NCBI GenBank assembly: GCA_038025085.1
Contig: CM076142.1
Span: 32,084,001 to 32,148,000 of the forward strand
Reading direction: 5' to 3'
Source: Tetragonia tetragonoides
Lineage: Eukaryota; Streptophyta; Magnoliopsida; Caryophyllales; Aizoaceae
DNA length: 64,000 nt
Shown here: one piece after another, positions 1-11,887 of the stretch
Layout of the letters: each line of letters starts with the position of its first letter
How positions within the stretch are numbered: position 1 is the stretch's first letter
Notes under the pieces: generated by a model
Databases searched by the model: none
What the model was told of the DNA's origin: nothing
Seen by the model: only the letters and a program-made list of their open reading frames with translations
Translations under genes and position numbers: made by a program

Positions 1-639
1 TCTAATTTGATCCCTTTCAGATGGGCGATCAATCATTTCAACCACCTTGGTTCTCCATCTTCTTACGAAATTGGTGAATCCTTCTTTGTCGCCTTGCTTG
101 GTGATGTCCGATTCCTTCAATCTCATGGGAGGCAAGACATTGTTAGCATATCTCTCGAGGAACAAAGTGGATAAGTCTTCCCATTTCTGCAACTTTTGGG
201 TGGGTAATTTGAAGAACCAAGCCCTAACAGCATGGTCCAAGGTTTGGGGAAAGAGATGAACATACAACTCTTGCTCAATGCCTCTAAGACTCAATGCAGT
301 GGTAAAAGCTCTAATGTGATCTTGTGGATTATCGGTCCTTTTTAACATGGGAACTTCAGGCACGGAAAACTTAGTGGGTAACTTTCCCTTGATATGGGGA
401 GCATAGCCTTCAGAATTGATGATCATGTCATTGAAGACACGACTTTTGCCTAGAACGGACTCAAGCCTATTCAGTTTAGCTTGGAGTTCCTGGACCTCTT
501 TAGTGGAGGGCTCAATCTTATCCTCGTTGGGCTTGGGATCATCATCGTCCCTAGTAGGGGGATCCAACTTGGTGACACGGGCTTCCATATCAGTGAATCT
601 AGCATTCATGGCGACCAACTGGGCTAAAAGGTCATCCAT
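1..639 (-). CDS. gag: Ty3/gypsy gag polyprotein, partial (C-terminal part outside window)
   Basis: Read on the minus strand from the ATG at 639-637, the frame stays open for about 213 codons to the window edge. It begins MDDLLAQLVAMNARF, followed by an acidic, charged stretch and a coiled-coil-like segment (EVQELQAKLNRLESVL). Then comes the plant retrotransposon gag core, with motifs such as FSVPEVPMLKRTDNPQDHI, WFFKLP and WEDLSTLFLERYAN. That core is the capsid-like region that packages the retrotransposon RNA. The start was chosen because an in-frame TGA lies immediately upstream. An overlapping ORF at 632-844 in another frame shows no family likeness and is probably chance. The C-terminal zinc knuckle and pol are not visible here. 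Confidence 0.85.
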   Translation of the reverse strand, partial: MDDLLAQLVAMNARFTDMEARVTKLDPPTRDDDDPKPNEDKIEPSTKEVQELQAKLNRLESVLGKSRVFNDMIINSEGYAPHIKGKLPTKFSVPEVPMLKRTDNPQDHIRAFTTALSLRGIEQELYVHLFPQTLDHAVRAWFFKLPTQKLQKWEDLSTLFLERYANNVLPPMRLKESDITKQGDKEGFTNFVRRWRTKVVEMIDRPSERDQIR

Positions 640-1831
640 CTTTTGTCAGCGGTTTTCTCAGCGTCTCCAGACATAGCGCACTTAGGTGAATTAGGTGGAG
701 CGGTTTGAGGTGACAATGGCGGTGTGCGAAAGTAATTGAGCCAAATGGGGCCCGCAAACTGTGCTTGCGGATCAATCTCTTGTTGTACTCGTCCCTCTCC
801 CACTTCCTAGGACTGTGATCTTTACTCCTACCAATTCTGGACATAAAAAGGCCCGCTTAAGAAAATAAGAAGTAAATGGAAAACTGCACAGAAGAAAGAT
901 TTTATTTTAAAACAAATCTGGGAAAAGAATCTAGCATTAATCCTCGACATGGTGACTTTTTGGGAAAGACGCGATTTTATGTTAATAGCATATTCTAGTC
1001 AATGATCTTTCGACTTTATATAATTAAGAGAAAATGTACTCTTGACTTGCATATGGGATAAAATTCCCTAATTTAAGGAAGGAAAATATACTATTGACTT
1101 GCATACGGAATAAAGTAAGACTCTTTTTTTTTGTTATGTAAATGATCATTGACGGGAATATATTATTTGCACGCAATCTAATTCATATGGAAAGGAACGT
1201 CTTCCTAATATGGTCACTGGCTTCATCGGAGTGATGTATGGATTCTACTTCCTAAGAAGAAAAGATCCTAGACTCTATTTGTAAACTTGACAAAACGCAC
1301 AAGCAAACAAAAGGGAAACCTTCCCTAAACAGGACTCAATAAAATCCTAAAGGGGGATCTAATCCTAATATTTTATGGTAGCAAAGAAACAATCAATCAC
1401 AATATAGCAAGTAAATCAATTAGCACCTTGATATGGACTGAGGGACTGAATGCAATATTTTTACACAATCTATCGTTGGATAAGGTAACCTACGACCGGA
1501 TGCGTTTCGTCATTTATGGAATGCATAGTAAAACTAAACGTACTGTTTTACACATCTCGAATGGAAACATGTAAATGTCATAGGGTAGAACACGACTATG
1601 TGCAAAGGTAATTCGGACCTAGTGGGTCACCGGCCTAAGTCATAGACAATGTTCCAAAGGGTAATTCCTGTTTATGGTGTGGTGATGTCTTTCGACATTG
1701 ATGATAACGCATGCAATATGAATGATATGGACGAAAAGCAAAGAAAATAAACACATACGGTAATTGAACCACATAGCTAAAATAAATTATTGACATGGAT
1801 AGGTGTTCGAATTACACCCTCTTGTTAATTA

Positions 1832-1850
1832 TCCCCAGTGAAGTCGCCAC
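1832..1850 (-). other. Primer binding site of the gypsy element (tRNA-Arg type)
   Basis: On the minus strand the sequence right after the LTR end reads GTGGCGACTTCACTGGGGA. This resembles the tRNA-Arg-type primer site known from several plant gypsy lineages. The assignment to tRNA-Arg is from memory. Confidence 0.7.
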
Positions 1851-2622
1851 TGTAAGAACCCTCGCCTTTTCGGCGCCAATTGAGATATTTAGTTGGAAAT
1901 AATGGTTCTTAAATAATACGTCATATACAATTTAAATTAATTATGGGGAATAACAATTTGCAAATAATGAAGCCGCATCCAATTTTTAAAGAAACAATTG
2001 AAAACCATCAAAAAGTGCACCCAATTCCTATTGGGAATTGAATCATACCCAAGGGGCTAAATATTGAGTTCGAGGGTGTAGATACGAAATAAACAAAACG
2101 AATCTCATCTAAATCGTTCGAATAAACGGCCTCTACTAAGCCTATCCATGTCAAATATCCATCTATGCTATATGGTTCCACATAAATCCGGTCGTCCAAG
2201 ATCCTACTTTTACTAGGTGGGTTAAAGACAACCAAGTTACCTATGTTATCACTTTGCACAATTTATATCCAATTTGCATGCATACTATTATCAAATATAA
2301 ACAAGAGATAAGAGCAATAGTTTAACGCTCCAACCTACCACACTTTGCTAAATGCGCCAAACATTGCATATGCACATCAATAAATTTGTTAGTAACTTCA
2401 AGGGAAGAACAATGAAAAAATATCAACTTTATGCTAAAATAAAGTTAGGAGGTTGCTACATGCATGCACAAACTATAAAAAGATGCAAACTTGCATAAAC
2501 TAATAAAAAGATGCGAACTTTATATTAAGATAAACATGCATAATTATTTAAAAGGATCCAAACATGCAAATTTATTCAACCATAATCAAAAGCTAAATAA
2601 AACATGATTATAAGCAATAAAT

Positions 2623-2780
2623 AAGAGATTTAATAAACAATTTAGGCCCTCAGGATGGTTAACCTAGACGTTCTATTCAAACGGGACTAGTAGAATTGGA
2701 AAAGAGATTTAATAAACAATTTAGGCCCTCAGGATGGTTAACCTAGACGTTCTATTCAAACGGGACTAGTAGAATTGGAA
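2623..2780. repeat. 79-bp perfect tandem duplication inside the LTR
   Basis: Positions 2623-2701 and 2702-2780 appear identical by eye and abut each other. The duplication is downstream of the TATA motif in transcription direction, so it sits in the R/U5 part of the LTR. Confidence 0.9.
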
Positions 2781-2930
2781 ATTGCTCTTCAATCTTGGGT
2801 GCTAGGTTGGGTGCAATGGCTTGCTTGAGTCTTCAAAATCTCAATTCTCTATGATTTGGGGAAATTTGTGTTCTCAATGCTCTCAAAAGTATAAACTGAC
2901 AAACCTCTTTCAAAAGAGGGTGAAAGGAAG

Positions 2931-2938
2931 TATTTATA
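2931..2938 (-). promoter_or_regulatory. TATA box of the gypsy LTR
   Basis: The minus strand reads TCTATAAATACTTCC here, a good plant TATA element in the middle of the LTR. It would place transcription start near 2900 and be followed by gag. Confidence 0.6.
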
Positions 2939-3640
2939 GAGTTAGGGGACGGAATTAAGGGCTTAGGGTAAGAAACCCGAGGCCAAAACTCGGCCCAGCC
3001 AAAAAGCAGGCCCAACGGCCATACGGAAGGCAGGTGGGGCCAGCGGCTGTGCCGCCGGGGCTCAGCGGCTGCCCTGAGGGCCCCTGCTGACACGCGTGTG
3101 CCGCCGGACTGACAGCGTCAGCCGTTGGGCCCGGAGGCGCACGCGTATCTAGGGTTTTTTTTACTTTTTGTGCTCAGTAAATTACGAAATTGCCCTTGGG
3201 CTGACCCAGGGGGTCGGGATTGAGCGGTTTTGACCCAAATCTTTGAGACGCGATATCTCTTGATCCGACAACCTGATTGAGGCAAGGTCAAAGGCGTTGG
3301 AATCCTTATAACAAGGGCTAGCCAAAGACTGAGGTTTTAAGAAATTTGGTCTAGATTTACGAGTAATGTTCTTTTCTACTTACGTACATGTTAATCCATT
3401 ACCATCATCATCGGGCGTTGTGGTGCCAGGGGATGAAAACCGATTAGGGTGTCTACAGGCTCTTGCTGTATTGCAAAGGATGTGAATTGCAAAACGCATA
3501 ACCGTCTCTTGTAAGAGATATCATCTCAGAGATTGAGGCAAGAACAAATGAAAAAAGAGGTGTATCATACTTTACTAAGGGTACGAACTCTATGAAGTTT
3601 AGGTAGGTTGCTGCTTGAAGTACTCGGTTTAGAAATATAG

Positions 3641-3901
3641 TACTTCCTCCGTTTCTGAAAAATGTTAACATTTACTTTTACATGGTCTCTAATGCACTAC
3701 TTTGATCATAAATACTTATGGTTTATACGAATACATAAACTATAAAAAAATAGATTTTCCGAAAGTACTAATTAAAACGAATCCAACAATAGTATTTTTA
3801 CATTGTAAATCCTTATATTTTTTCCGAAATCAATGGTCAAAGTTTGTAAAGTTTGACCTTCAAAAAGTAAGTGTTAACATTTTTCCAAAACAGAGGGAGT
3901 A
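3641..3901. mobile_element. Stowaway-type MITE (mariner derivative)
   Basis: Terminal inverted repeats are CTTCCTCCGTTTCTGAAAAA on the left and the complement of TTTTCCAAAACAGAGGGAG on the right, extended by TGTTAACA on both sides. Both ends are flanked by TA. The CTCCCTCCGTTTC-like end and TA target are the established hallmarks of Stowaway. It is 261 bp including the TA and has no transposase. Confidence 0.85.
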
Positions 3902-3989
3902 TCTTCTATGTCAGTTAGACAATAAGGCTTGTTGTGTTTTACTTTATCAAAAACCTCCTGACTCTCTCCCTTATTGTTTAGTAATATAC

Positions 3990-4097
3990 AATGCTGCCGA
4001 AATACATGCCTCAGTTATGCATTTGACCCACTGTATGGATTCTAATGCTGCCGAAATACATGCCTCAGTTATGCATTCGACCCACTGTAACATGGTA
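3990..4097. repeat. 54-bp tandem repeat, two copies
   Basis: AATGCTGCCGAAATACATGC starts at 3990 and again at 4044. The copies differ by about two bases and have no recognisable function. Confidence 0.9.
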
Positions 4098-4176
4098 ATT
4101 GGCCTCATTTACACATTATCTTTGAAAGTGATTCATGTAACGCAATCAAGTGGATGGGAAATAAGATAGACAGACC

Positions 4177-4362
4177 ATGGTCACTTTGAAATCATTGTCA
4201 GAGTTGGATGGGTTGCAGATTCAGCACGTAATTCGCGACAAGAACAAGAAGGCTGATACTTTAGCCAAACAAGGGGTAGGAAGAGATGTAAATTTGTTAA
4301 TAATGGATTTAGCGTTGGTTTTTGATTGCTGTCATTTTGTTTGTATTTGGTGTCATGTATAG
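4177..4362 (+). pseudogene. LINE RNase H C-terminal fragment
   Basis: The reading frame contains IQHVIRDKNKKADTLAKQGV, which matches the end of the RNase H domain of plant L1-type LINEs, including the fourth catalytic Asp (KADTLAK). Only the last part of the domain remains; RT and endonuclease are absent. It is separate from the large LINE that starts near 5 kb. Confidence 0.75.
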
Positions 4363-4968
4363 AGACATGCGTGTATAAGTGACCAGGTCATCATATATAA
4401 AATTTAAATGTAGTTTTTTTTCGTATAGAAGAGTTTTCAAATTAAATCTTTCTACACAAGACTCGCACCACATTAATACACACAAAAAAAAAAGGAAAAA
4501 TAATAGTGGGAAAAAGAGATAAAACAAAATATATACAATACCACACAATTAACATTCTTAAACAGCACCAACAAAATAGGAAACAATATTAGCTGATAAG
4601 ATTACTTAAAAAGAAGGAACAATTAAACGCACTATATAGTTATAGGATAGTTTGCTACAGTAACTTTTATTTACTGAAAGTCTAATTTTGAAACTCCCAC
4701 ACAAATATTGAATCTCAATCCTCATACAAATTTAAAATCAACTAGGGCCCATAGAAGTAATCATATAAGAGACAAAAAAGAAGTTATTGTTTATTTATTT
4801 TTAAACAAAAAGGGCAAAAAATATAACAATTTTTTTAAAGTGAGATTTTACTTGTTAGGACTGAAAAGTCTTGAAAATATACTTTTCTAAATGGTAAAAG
4901 TCAAGCTGAACAAAATCAATTTAGCTCAATTTAGCTAAGGTCAAAAAAATTTAATTCAGTTTAAATAA
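4363..4968. other. AT-rich spacer, no gene seen
   Basis: Very AT-rich DNA between a LINE scrap and the large LINE. Short ORFs are low in complexity and I see no family signature. Confidence 0.6.
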
Positions 4969-5964
4969 GTTTAGTTCAGTGCCATGAGAGAGAAAATCAA
5001 GAGAGAGAAAGAGAAAAAAAAAGAAACCTAAGAAAACTAAGCCTCCCGACATTTGTACTTCCCAGTTATAAATCAAACATCAATTCTCAGCTAATTTCTC
5101 CCCAAATCATGAAAATCAAGCCAAAGATCTTTCTCCTCGAGCTCCAAATTAATTTTTTTCAGCATTTTCTAGAGACCACTCTTGCGGAATTCAGGGTCTT
5201 CTTGTCAAACCCTAGATTTGGGATTAAGCCCCAATTTCACTGTATACCTCAAATCAATCCCAGTTTTGTACTTGGTTGGGGTTTTATTTTAATCCTCTCT
5301 GAGGCAAATAAATACAACAGTCTTACTAGTACCCTATTCTCTAGTATTTCGTCGCGAAATCCAATTTATATGTCCAAATCTCAGAACCCAGTTTACTCCC
5401 AACCCCCCTTTGGTTTCCTCTGGTACTTTTTGACAGTTAAATTTGCGATCATGGTATTTTTGCAAGATGGGTGGCCCTGGTTATCCTTGCTTGGTTACTG
5501 TATCTTTATCTCAGAGACACCTCCTTCTCCATGGAGCCTGCAGCTGGCGTATACATGTGGCTACTTCCCCATAATTTGGGGATGGTGGTCGGTGCAATTT
5601 CTCACCAAACAAGATCTTCTCAGCCCTTCTTCTTCCGCTTTTTATTATCTAATCTGTACTTGGAAGATTTGTGCATTAATTGTTTGCACTATTCATCTGT
5701 TGTTTTGTTTGCAAAAAAAGTTCAATCCCATCTTGGCCACTCTACGAGGTGTGCTAGCCTAAAGCCATTCAAAGTCCAGCACTGTTTTTTATTATGCAGC
5801 CCATGTACTTCACTGGTAAGAATGTTTTATCCCCTGGGTTTAATGTGGTTGCTATGTATGTTTGACAGCTATTTAAGGCAGAAGATAAGCAGGTTTTACT
5901 TGCACCTCAGCTTCTCCTCTCTTACCTTTCTTTCAGAAATTGTTTACTTTCTCTGCTTGCTCTC

Positions 5965-7673
5965 TTGATGGCCTCTAAGAGTTTTAGATCTGTTATGATG
6001 GAGGGTTTTCCTTCTTTGGAAAACCCAGTGACCATTGCCTCTGAAACTGAAAGAGTTAACTTTGATGAATTTGCTTCTGTAGATACTGAGTTTAGCTTAA
6101 AGTCTTCAAAATTTGATTTTCTTGCTGCCTCTTTGTCTGATGATTTTGTGATGGAAAACATTCCTCAAGTTGTTGAGGATATGAATAACTTTTTTGGTAA
6201 CAATTTATTAGGGAAAATGCTTGGCAAGAATGTTGATTATAAAGCCATTATGACTAAAACACAAAATGACTGGAAATTTGTCAAAGAAGAGGTGAATTAT
6301 CATGATTTGGGAAGTGGGTGGTACATGTTTAAGTTCTCTAATGCTAATGATAGGCTTTCTGTTTGGAGGGAGAGACCCTATCATGTTGCTAACCAATTGT
6401 TGATTATCATCCCTTGGGAAGATAGCTTTAACCCTGTCACTAAAAAGCTCACCAATGCTGATTTTTGGATTAGGATTCCTAGATACCCTGTTGAGCTCTT
6501 GAACTTAGGAGCTGTTATGGCATTTCTTAAGATTAATGATCTTGGCTCTTTTGTGAAGTATGAGAACTTCACCTCTGCTAAAAAAGGGTTGAGATTTGCT
6601 CGTATCTGTGTTAATGCTAATGTTACTAAGCCTCTTAAAACCTTTGCTAAGATTTCTATAAGGGCTGGAACCCAGTGGTTCTCAGTTTGGTACGAAAGCT
6701 TTTCGCAAGGTTGTATTTGTTCTGGTTCTGATGATCATAAGCTTGTGGTTTGCCCTCTTAACTCTGATGCCAACAGACTTAGTGAGATCGCTCTCTTTCA
6801 TAGCCCTGAGCATCAAAATTTGATTGAAAAATCAATTAGGGAAGCTCGTGCTGCTGAAGCTCTTACTAAGGCAAATGAGTGGACTCAGGTTCCCTCCAAA
6901 GCCAAAGAGCCTGTCCCCAAAGGATCTGTTCCTAAGGTGGTTGCTACAGATGCTGATTTGAGAAATACCAATGCTTACAAGAACACTAATTCTACTGATG
7001 GTGTTGTCCCTGGGTCTGTCAGTAATAATATGAGCACTATTGTTATTAAAAATGTGGCTGGAACTGCTGGTTTTTTCAAGAATGGTTCAGGTAAGATTGT
7101 GGGAAAGGGTAAGGGATTGATGGTTAGACCTTCTATGATGAATGTGGCCCCTGCTGCTCAGTTGGTCCCTGTTGTGAACTTGGAAGGTCCCCTCTCTAAT
7201 GATGAGTGCAACCTGCTGAAAGCCTCTTCTACAGATCCTTCCTCTCTCAAGTTGTTGGGTGCTCCTCACCCCACTACTGGCCAGCTTAGCTTGCCAGGGT
7301 CTGCTGGTAAGATTGTCAAGCCTTTGCAAGTTTTGTACCCTGCTGAGACTCCACAGCTACTGCACTTGAGCAGCTTGAAGCTGGCCTTGCCCTCTCTCTT
7401 GTAGGGACAAAGGCTGATTCAAAGTTGCTCGTGCCTCGCTGTGTTGATGTTGATTATCTGGGTGATGAGTATGATGATATTACCCCAGATGGCTCTTTCC
7501 ATTCTATGCAATCCAACAATTCATTACTTAAGCAGCTTACTTATCTTGAGGTTGATGAAACTACAGCTGATCTGTCTTCAGGCTCTGCTCACTCTGAGGC
7601 TCCCAAGAGGAGGATTTGTAGCAATGCTAATGCTGATTCAGCCTCGAGCTCTCTGAAGAGAGCTAAGAATTAA
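5965..7673 (+). pseudogene. LINE ORF1 protein (DUF4283 / zinc-knuckle type), frameshifted
   Basis: The first 479 codons (5965-7404) are uninterrupted. After a one-base shift near 7400 the frame continues at 7425-7673. Residues about 70-230 match the DUF4283 region of plant LINE ORF1 and reverse-transcriptase-associated proteins (DWKFVKEEVNYHDLGSGWYM, WVRIP-like FWIRIPRYPVELL). The following CCHC knuckle is damaged: GCICSGSDDHKLVVCP keeps some Cys and His but not the usual spacing. The C-terminal third is Ala/Pro/Ser-rich and low in complexity. ORF1 proteins bind LINE RNA in the retrotransposition particle. This copy is probably inactive because of the shift and the bad knuckle. Confidence 0.75.
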
Positions 7674-7721
7674 CTGCTAAGCATGTCTTTCAGCCCACTG
7701 ATGTTGTCTAAATAGTTGTTT

Positions 7722-10700
7722 ATGAATAATATAGCTTTTTGGAATGTTAGGGGGAAAAATATATTGGTGAAGAAACTAAACTGTTTTGTAAGCTTCACCA
7801 AGTGCATTTGGTTGCACTAGCTGAAACTAAAGTTCAGTTTGATCCCTCTGTAACCGTAGTGCATCAGTTTGGCTTTTGAAATTATGATTTCATCCCTTGT
7901 GTGGGATTTTGTGGTAGAATTTGGTTGTTATGGCAGCAACATGTTCTTGATGTATCTGTTATTCATAAGGATGTGCGTTTTCTAGCAGTACTTGTTAAAG
8001 ACTTCATTGGTTCCCCTCCCCTTACTGTTATTTTTTGTTATGCTCCTGCATAGCAATCTCACAAACAGCAGTTTTGGATTGATTTATTACTATTTTGCAA
8101 CACTCTCTCAAGCCCTTTTGTCATCATGGGAGACCTTAATGAAATCCTCTCTTCTTCAGAAAAGCTAGGAGGAGCTGATGCTTCACCTAACAGGTTTGAA
8201 AGGTTAATAAACTTCAAATTTAATGCAAATGTCCTTGATATTCCATTTGTGGGCAGCACTTTCACTTGGCGGAAAAAGAAGTTCGGTCTAAATAATGTTT
8301 TTCCAAGTGTTTTATTTCACCTTCCTCTTATGCATGTATCTCACCACGATTTTAGCTCCTCGGATTATTGTCCAATTGTTCTGCATTTTAATAGTCAGAT
8401 TAATTTTACACCTCCCCCTTTTAAGTTTGAATTAGCTTGGATGAATCATAAAGACTATGAATCGATGGTTAGAAAAGCTTGGGATACTCGTGGTGACGGT
8501 TCCCAGATGTACTAACTTCTCCTTAAAACCAAACTCTTGAAAAAGCTCTACAAGAATTGGGCTAAACTCAAGTTTTGTAATGTTACCCATTAATTAAAGG
8601 AGGTTGAAGGACAAATTATTAGTGTTCAAAGCAAATTATTCTTAAGCCCAACTAATGATGGTATGATCAATGCCCAAAATAAATTAACTCGTAAAAAAGC
8701 TAAGCTAATAAATTTTAATCGATCTTATTGGTCCCAACGAGCGCGTGAAAAGAACTTGGCTCTTGGGGGTCGTAATACTGCTTTTTTCCAAACAAAAGCT
8801 ACAATCAGACGCAATAGGAAGAGAATTTTGGATTTCGTGAGCAAAGATGGTATTCACTTTACAGAACCTAATTCCATTCGCAATGAAATAACAAAGGAGT
8901 TTAAAGAACATTTTGTAAGAGATAATAATTAAAGCCTAAACCCTGAAATAATTGATTTACAGGACATAAAAAAGGAAATTAGCGACAAAGATAACTTTAA
9001 TCTGACAAAACAAGTTACAGATGAGAAAATTAAAGAAGCAGTCTTTCTCTTGGCTCCTAATAAATCCCCAGGCCCGGATGGGTTCCCCGCAGCCTTTTAT
9101 CAACAATATTGGAGTATTATTGGCCCTTCTACAATAAGAGTTGTGAAGGCCTTTTTCTTTTCTGGAAGGATTTTGAAAGAAATCAATCAAACGTTTATAG
9201 CTTTAATTCCTAAAATCGTTAATCCTTGAGCTGCTAATCACTTCGGATCAATAAGTTTATGCTCTACTATTTATAAAATTATTTCTAAGATCTTAACTTC
9301 TCGGCTCAAGAATGTTCATACATCCTTTGCAAGGTGCTTTTGTGTCAGACCGATGTATCCAAGACAATATTCTCTTAGCACATGAAATTTTTCACTCTTT
9401 CCAATCGAAACAAGGCAAAAGTGGGTGGCTAGGGATTAAGTTAGATATGGAAAAAGCCTACGACAGATTAGACTGGAATTTCATTATCCAGGTCTTTACG
9501 AAGTTTGGGTTCAGTGATAAATGGATAGGATGGATAAAAGAATACATTTTCACTGTCTCTTTTTCAGTACTAGTAAATAATGCCCCTGGTCTGACTTTTA
9601 TTCCCTCGCGCGGAATAAGACAGGGAGATCCGGCCGCTATCCCCCAACATTTTTATTTTATGTGCGGAAGTACTGGCTAGACGTTTGCAACGTGAAAGTA
9701 ATACCTCAAACAAGAGTATAGGTATTAAAGTTTGCCACGGGGCAGACAAAATACCATTTCTCACCTTTGCGGATGAAACAATGATTTTTGCAGAGGCTTC
9801 AAATCAAAGCTGTCATCGCATCAAAAGTATACTCGACCATTACTAGAAGATGTCGGGACAAAAGATTAATTTCCAAAAGTCGGCTTTTCAATGTACAAAG
9901 AATATTAACAGAACTATGATTGATTCCTTTAAAGGTATCCTTCTGATGAACCATTCGGTTTGTCTAGACAAATATTTAGGTTGTCCTATCATTAACGATA
10001 GAGTTAATGACAGTACTTTTAAAGATGTGATAGATCGAACACAAAGCAACCTTACAAAATGGAAAGCGAATTCGCCATCACAGACAGGTCGTACGATTCT
10101 GGTACATGCAAATCTAGCAGCTACGTCAATCTTTACTATGCAAAGTTTTACTCTGCCAACGGCTTCCCTAAAGAAACTGGATAAAATTAAAAGAAATTTT
10201 TTATGGAATAAAGCTCCTGATAGTAACTCGCCTAACTTGATAGGTTGGGATAAAGTTTGCCGGCCCAAAAATTAAGGCGGATTGGGGCTAAAAAAGGCAG
10301 CATCAATTAATAAAGCTATACAGATGAAATTAATTTGGAAAATTCTAAAAGAACCGGATAGCAAGTAGGTAAGAATGATAAACCATAAATATCTGAAGGG
10401 TAAACATATTTTGAATTTCACCAAGGGGAAAAAAAAATCCTGACAATGGAGTAATCTCCTTGATATCCGAGAACTTTTTAAGACAGGCCTTCGATGGCAA
10501 GTTGGCGATGGACAAGACATAAAATTCTGGACTGATTGTTGGGTCTCCCCTGTTCCGCTTTCAAAAATGTTCCATGATGATTCATCTGATGACCCTCTTT
10601 TTGATTTGTCTATCCCAGTTAGCTGTTTCATTTCAAACGGAAATTGGGATATAAGTTTGCTAGCCAGAGTTGTTTTTGGAGACACTATTTTAGAAATACG

Positions 10701-11829
10701 AGGTATCCCAATTCCATATAATGAAGCTTCTGACAAGTATTACTGGGGCTACGCAGCGGATGGGAACTTTTCCTGCAAATCTGCTACCTGGATTGCCCAA
10801 GGCCTTAAAGACCAATATAAATCTAACCATTCAGTTAGATTTGGAATTTAAAATATTCCCCCTAAAGTAAAGATCTTTCTTTGAAAATTATGTCTTGATG
10901 GGTTACCAACAAAAAATAGACTACAACAAAGTAAAGTTTTTGTTCCACAAGAATGTGTTTTCTGTAGTCATCATTGTGAAGATAAATTTCACCTTTTCTT
11001 TGAATGCCCTAAAATGATACAGACCTTAAAGGAAGTGGAAATTCTTTGTGATGCTAAATTATGCATGAATTTTCATACAAATTTATCTTTTACGGAAAGC
11101 TTAAATCTTTTAAGAAAACATCTTTCGGAAGCAAACTTGATTCTCCTCATCATGACATGGTGGATGTTTTGGTTTGCAAGAAACAAAGTAATCTTCAATG
11201 TCCTAGTCACCAGCCCGATGCAAATAGCAATTTCTAGTAAGATAAGCTTCCTTGAATGGCAAACTCTTTCAAGCAAACAACTCGACTTTGATGCTAGAGG
11301 GGCTTTCCCGCGAATAAAAACAAAGAAATTACCATGTCAAAATATACGATGGGACGGCCTAGACATGAATAATGTGAAGATCAACTTTGATGGATCAAAA
11401 ATAAATGATTTGCAAGCTGCCGCAAGATTTGTTTTGCGGGATGAAAATGGTGAAGTCCTTTCTTTAGGTGCAAAATCTTGTGCTACTAGTTCGATTCTTA
11501 TGGCTGAGGCTATAGGACTTCGTGAAGCAGTTAGGATGGCCCTTTCTAAAGGCTATAAGAAAGTTACCGTTGAGGGTGACAACTTAGCGGTAATCAAAGC
11601 AATCCGGGGAGAATGGCACATTCCCTGAAAAATTGAGAATATTGTTATTGATACGAAAAAGGATCTTCACTTTTTTGACAGGGTAGAGGTTCTTCACTGC
11701 TTCAGAGAAGCCAATGTTGTAGCGGATTTCCTAGCTCATTTGGGTCACTCTTGCGCTGAGCTGGCGTCGTGGTCGTCCTCTTTTGATCCGTCCCTTACCA
11801 ATTTATTGGTGAAGGACACCTTAGGTTAA
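7722..11829 (+). pseudogene. LINE ORF2: endonuclease, RT, zf-RVT, RNase H, multiply broken
   Basis: It starts MNNIAFWNVRG (APE-type endonuclease) and shifts frame within 100 bp; MGDLNEILSSSEKLGG (8126 on) keeps the endonuclease GDFN-like motif. RT blocks follow: NKSPGPDGFPAAFY (about 9060), GAFVSDRCIQDNILLAHE (9330), KLDMEKAYDRLDW (9440) and GIRQGDP (9615). The catalytic FADD reads FADE (about 9770), a conservative but normally inactivating change. The zf-RVT segment is at about 10860-11010 (CVFCSHHCEDKFHLFFEC). RNase H at about 11370-11730 keeps its catalytic acids (NFDGS, MAEA, EGDN, VADFLAH), with one TGA inside. There are numerous stops and shifts. The encoded enzyme would have driven target-primed reverse transcription. 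Confidence 0.85.
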
Positions 11830-11887
11830 CCTTCTTGGTTACCTGATTGCTTTGCCTTATCAAAAAAATAAAATTCAATTCAATGCT

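Larger units (their letters stand above)
1..3457 (-). mobile_element. Ty3/gypsy LTR retrotransposon, 5-prime end only
   Basis: The element runs right to left: 5-prime LTR (1851-3457), primer binding site (1832-1850), untranslated leader (about 640-1831) and the start of gag (1-639). Protease, RT, integrase and the second LTR lie beyond the left edge. The LTR boundaries follow from TG...CA ends and from the primer site directly adjoining the inner edge. The presumed target duplication on the outer side would be the bases just after 3457, but its partner is outside the window. The leader shows no long ORF. gag is open across the visible stretch, so the element may be fairly young. Confidence 0.85.
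1851..3457 (-). repeat. 5-prime LTR of the gypsy element (about 1.6 kb)
   Basis: On the minus strand it starts TGTAGACACCC (3457 downward) and ends TTACA at 1851, next to the primer site. It contains a TATA motif at 2931-2938, a GC-rich segment at about 2980-3150 upstream of that TATA, and an internal 79-bp tandem duplication. A small ORF here (2833-3093) is compositional and not a gene. Confidence 0.8.
4983..11872 (+). mobile_element. Nearly full-length L1-type LINE, degenerate
   Basis: The order is 5-prime UTR (about 4983-5964), ORF1 (5965-7673, with a frameshift), ORF2 (7722-11829, broken) and a short 3-prime tail ending in A-rich sequence at about 11860-11872. ORF2 keeps endonuclease, RT, zf-RVT and RNase H blocks in order. 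A weak candidate target duplication is GTTTAGTTCAGTGC at 4969 versus ATTCAATTCAATGC at 11873 (10 of 14 bases). Many breaks are Trp codons turned into stops, as expected from cytosine methylation decay. A long ORF at 5109-5762 lies in the 5-prime UTR and has no protein family likeness. Confidence 0.85.

Noticed and set aside
5109..5762. 217-aa ORF upstream of the LINE ORF1
   Set aside because: No family likeness, overlaps another ORF in a different frame, and lies in the expected LINE 5-prime UTR.
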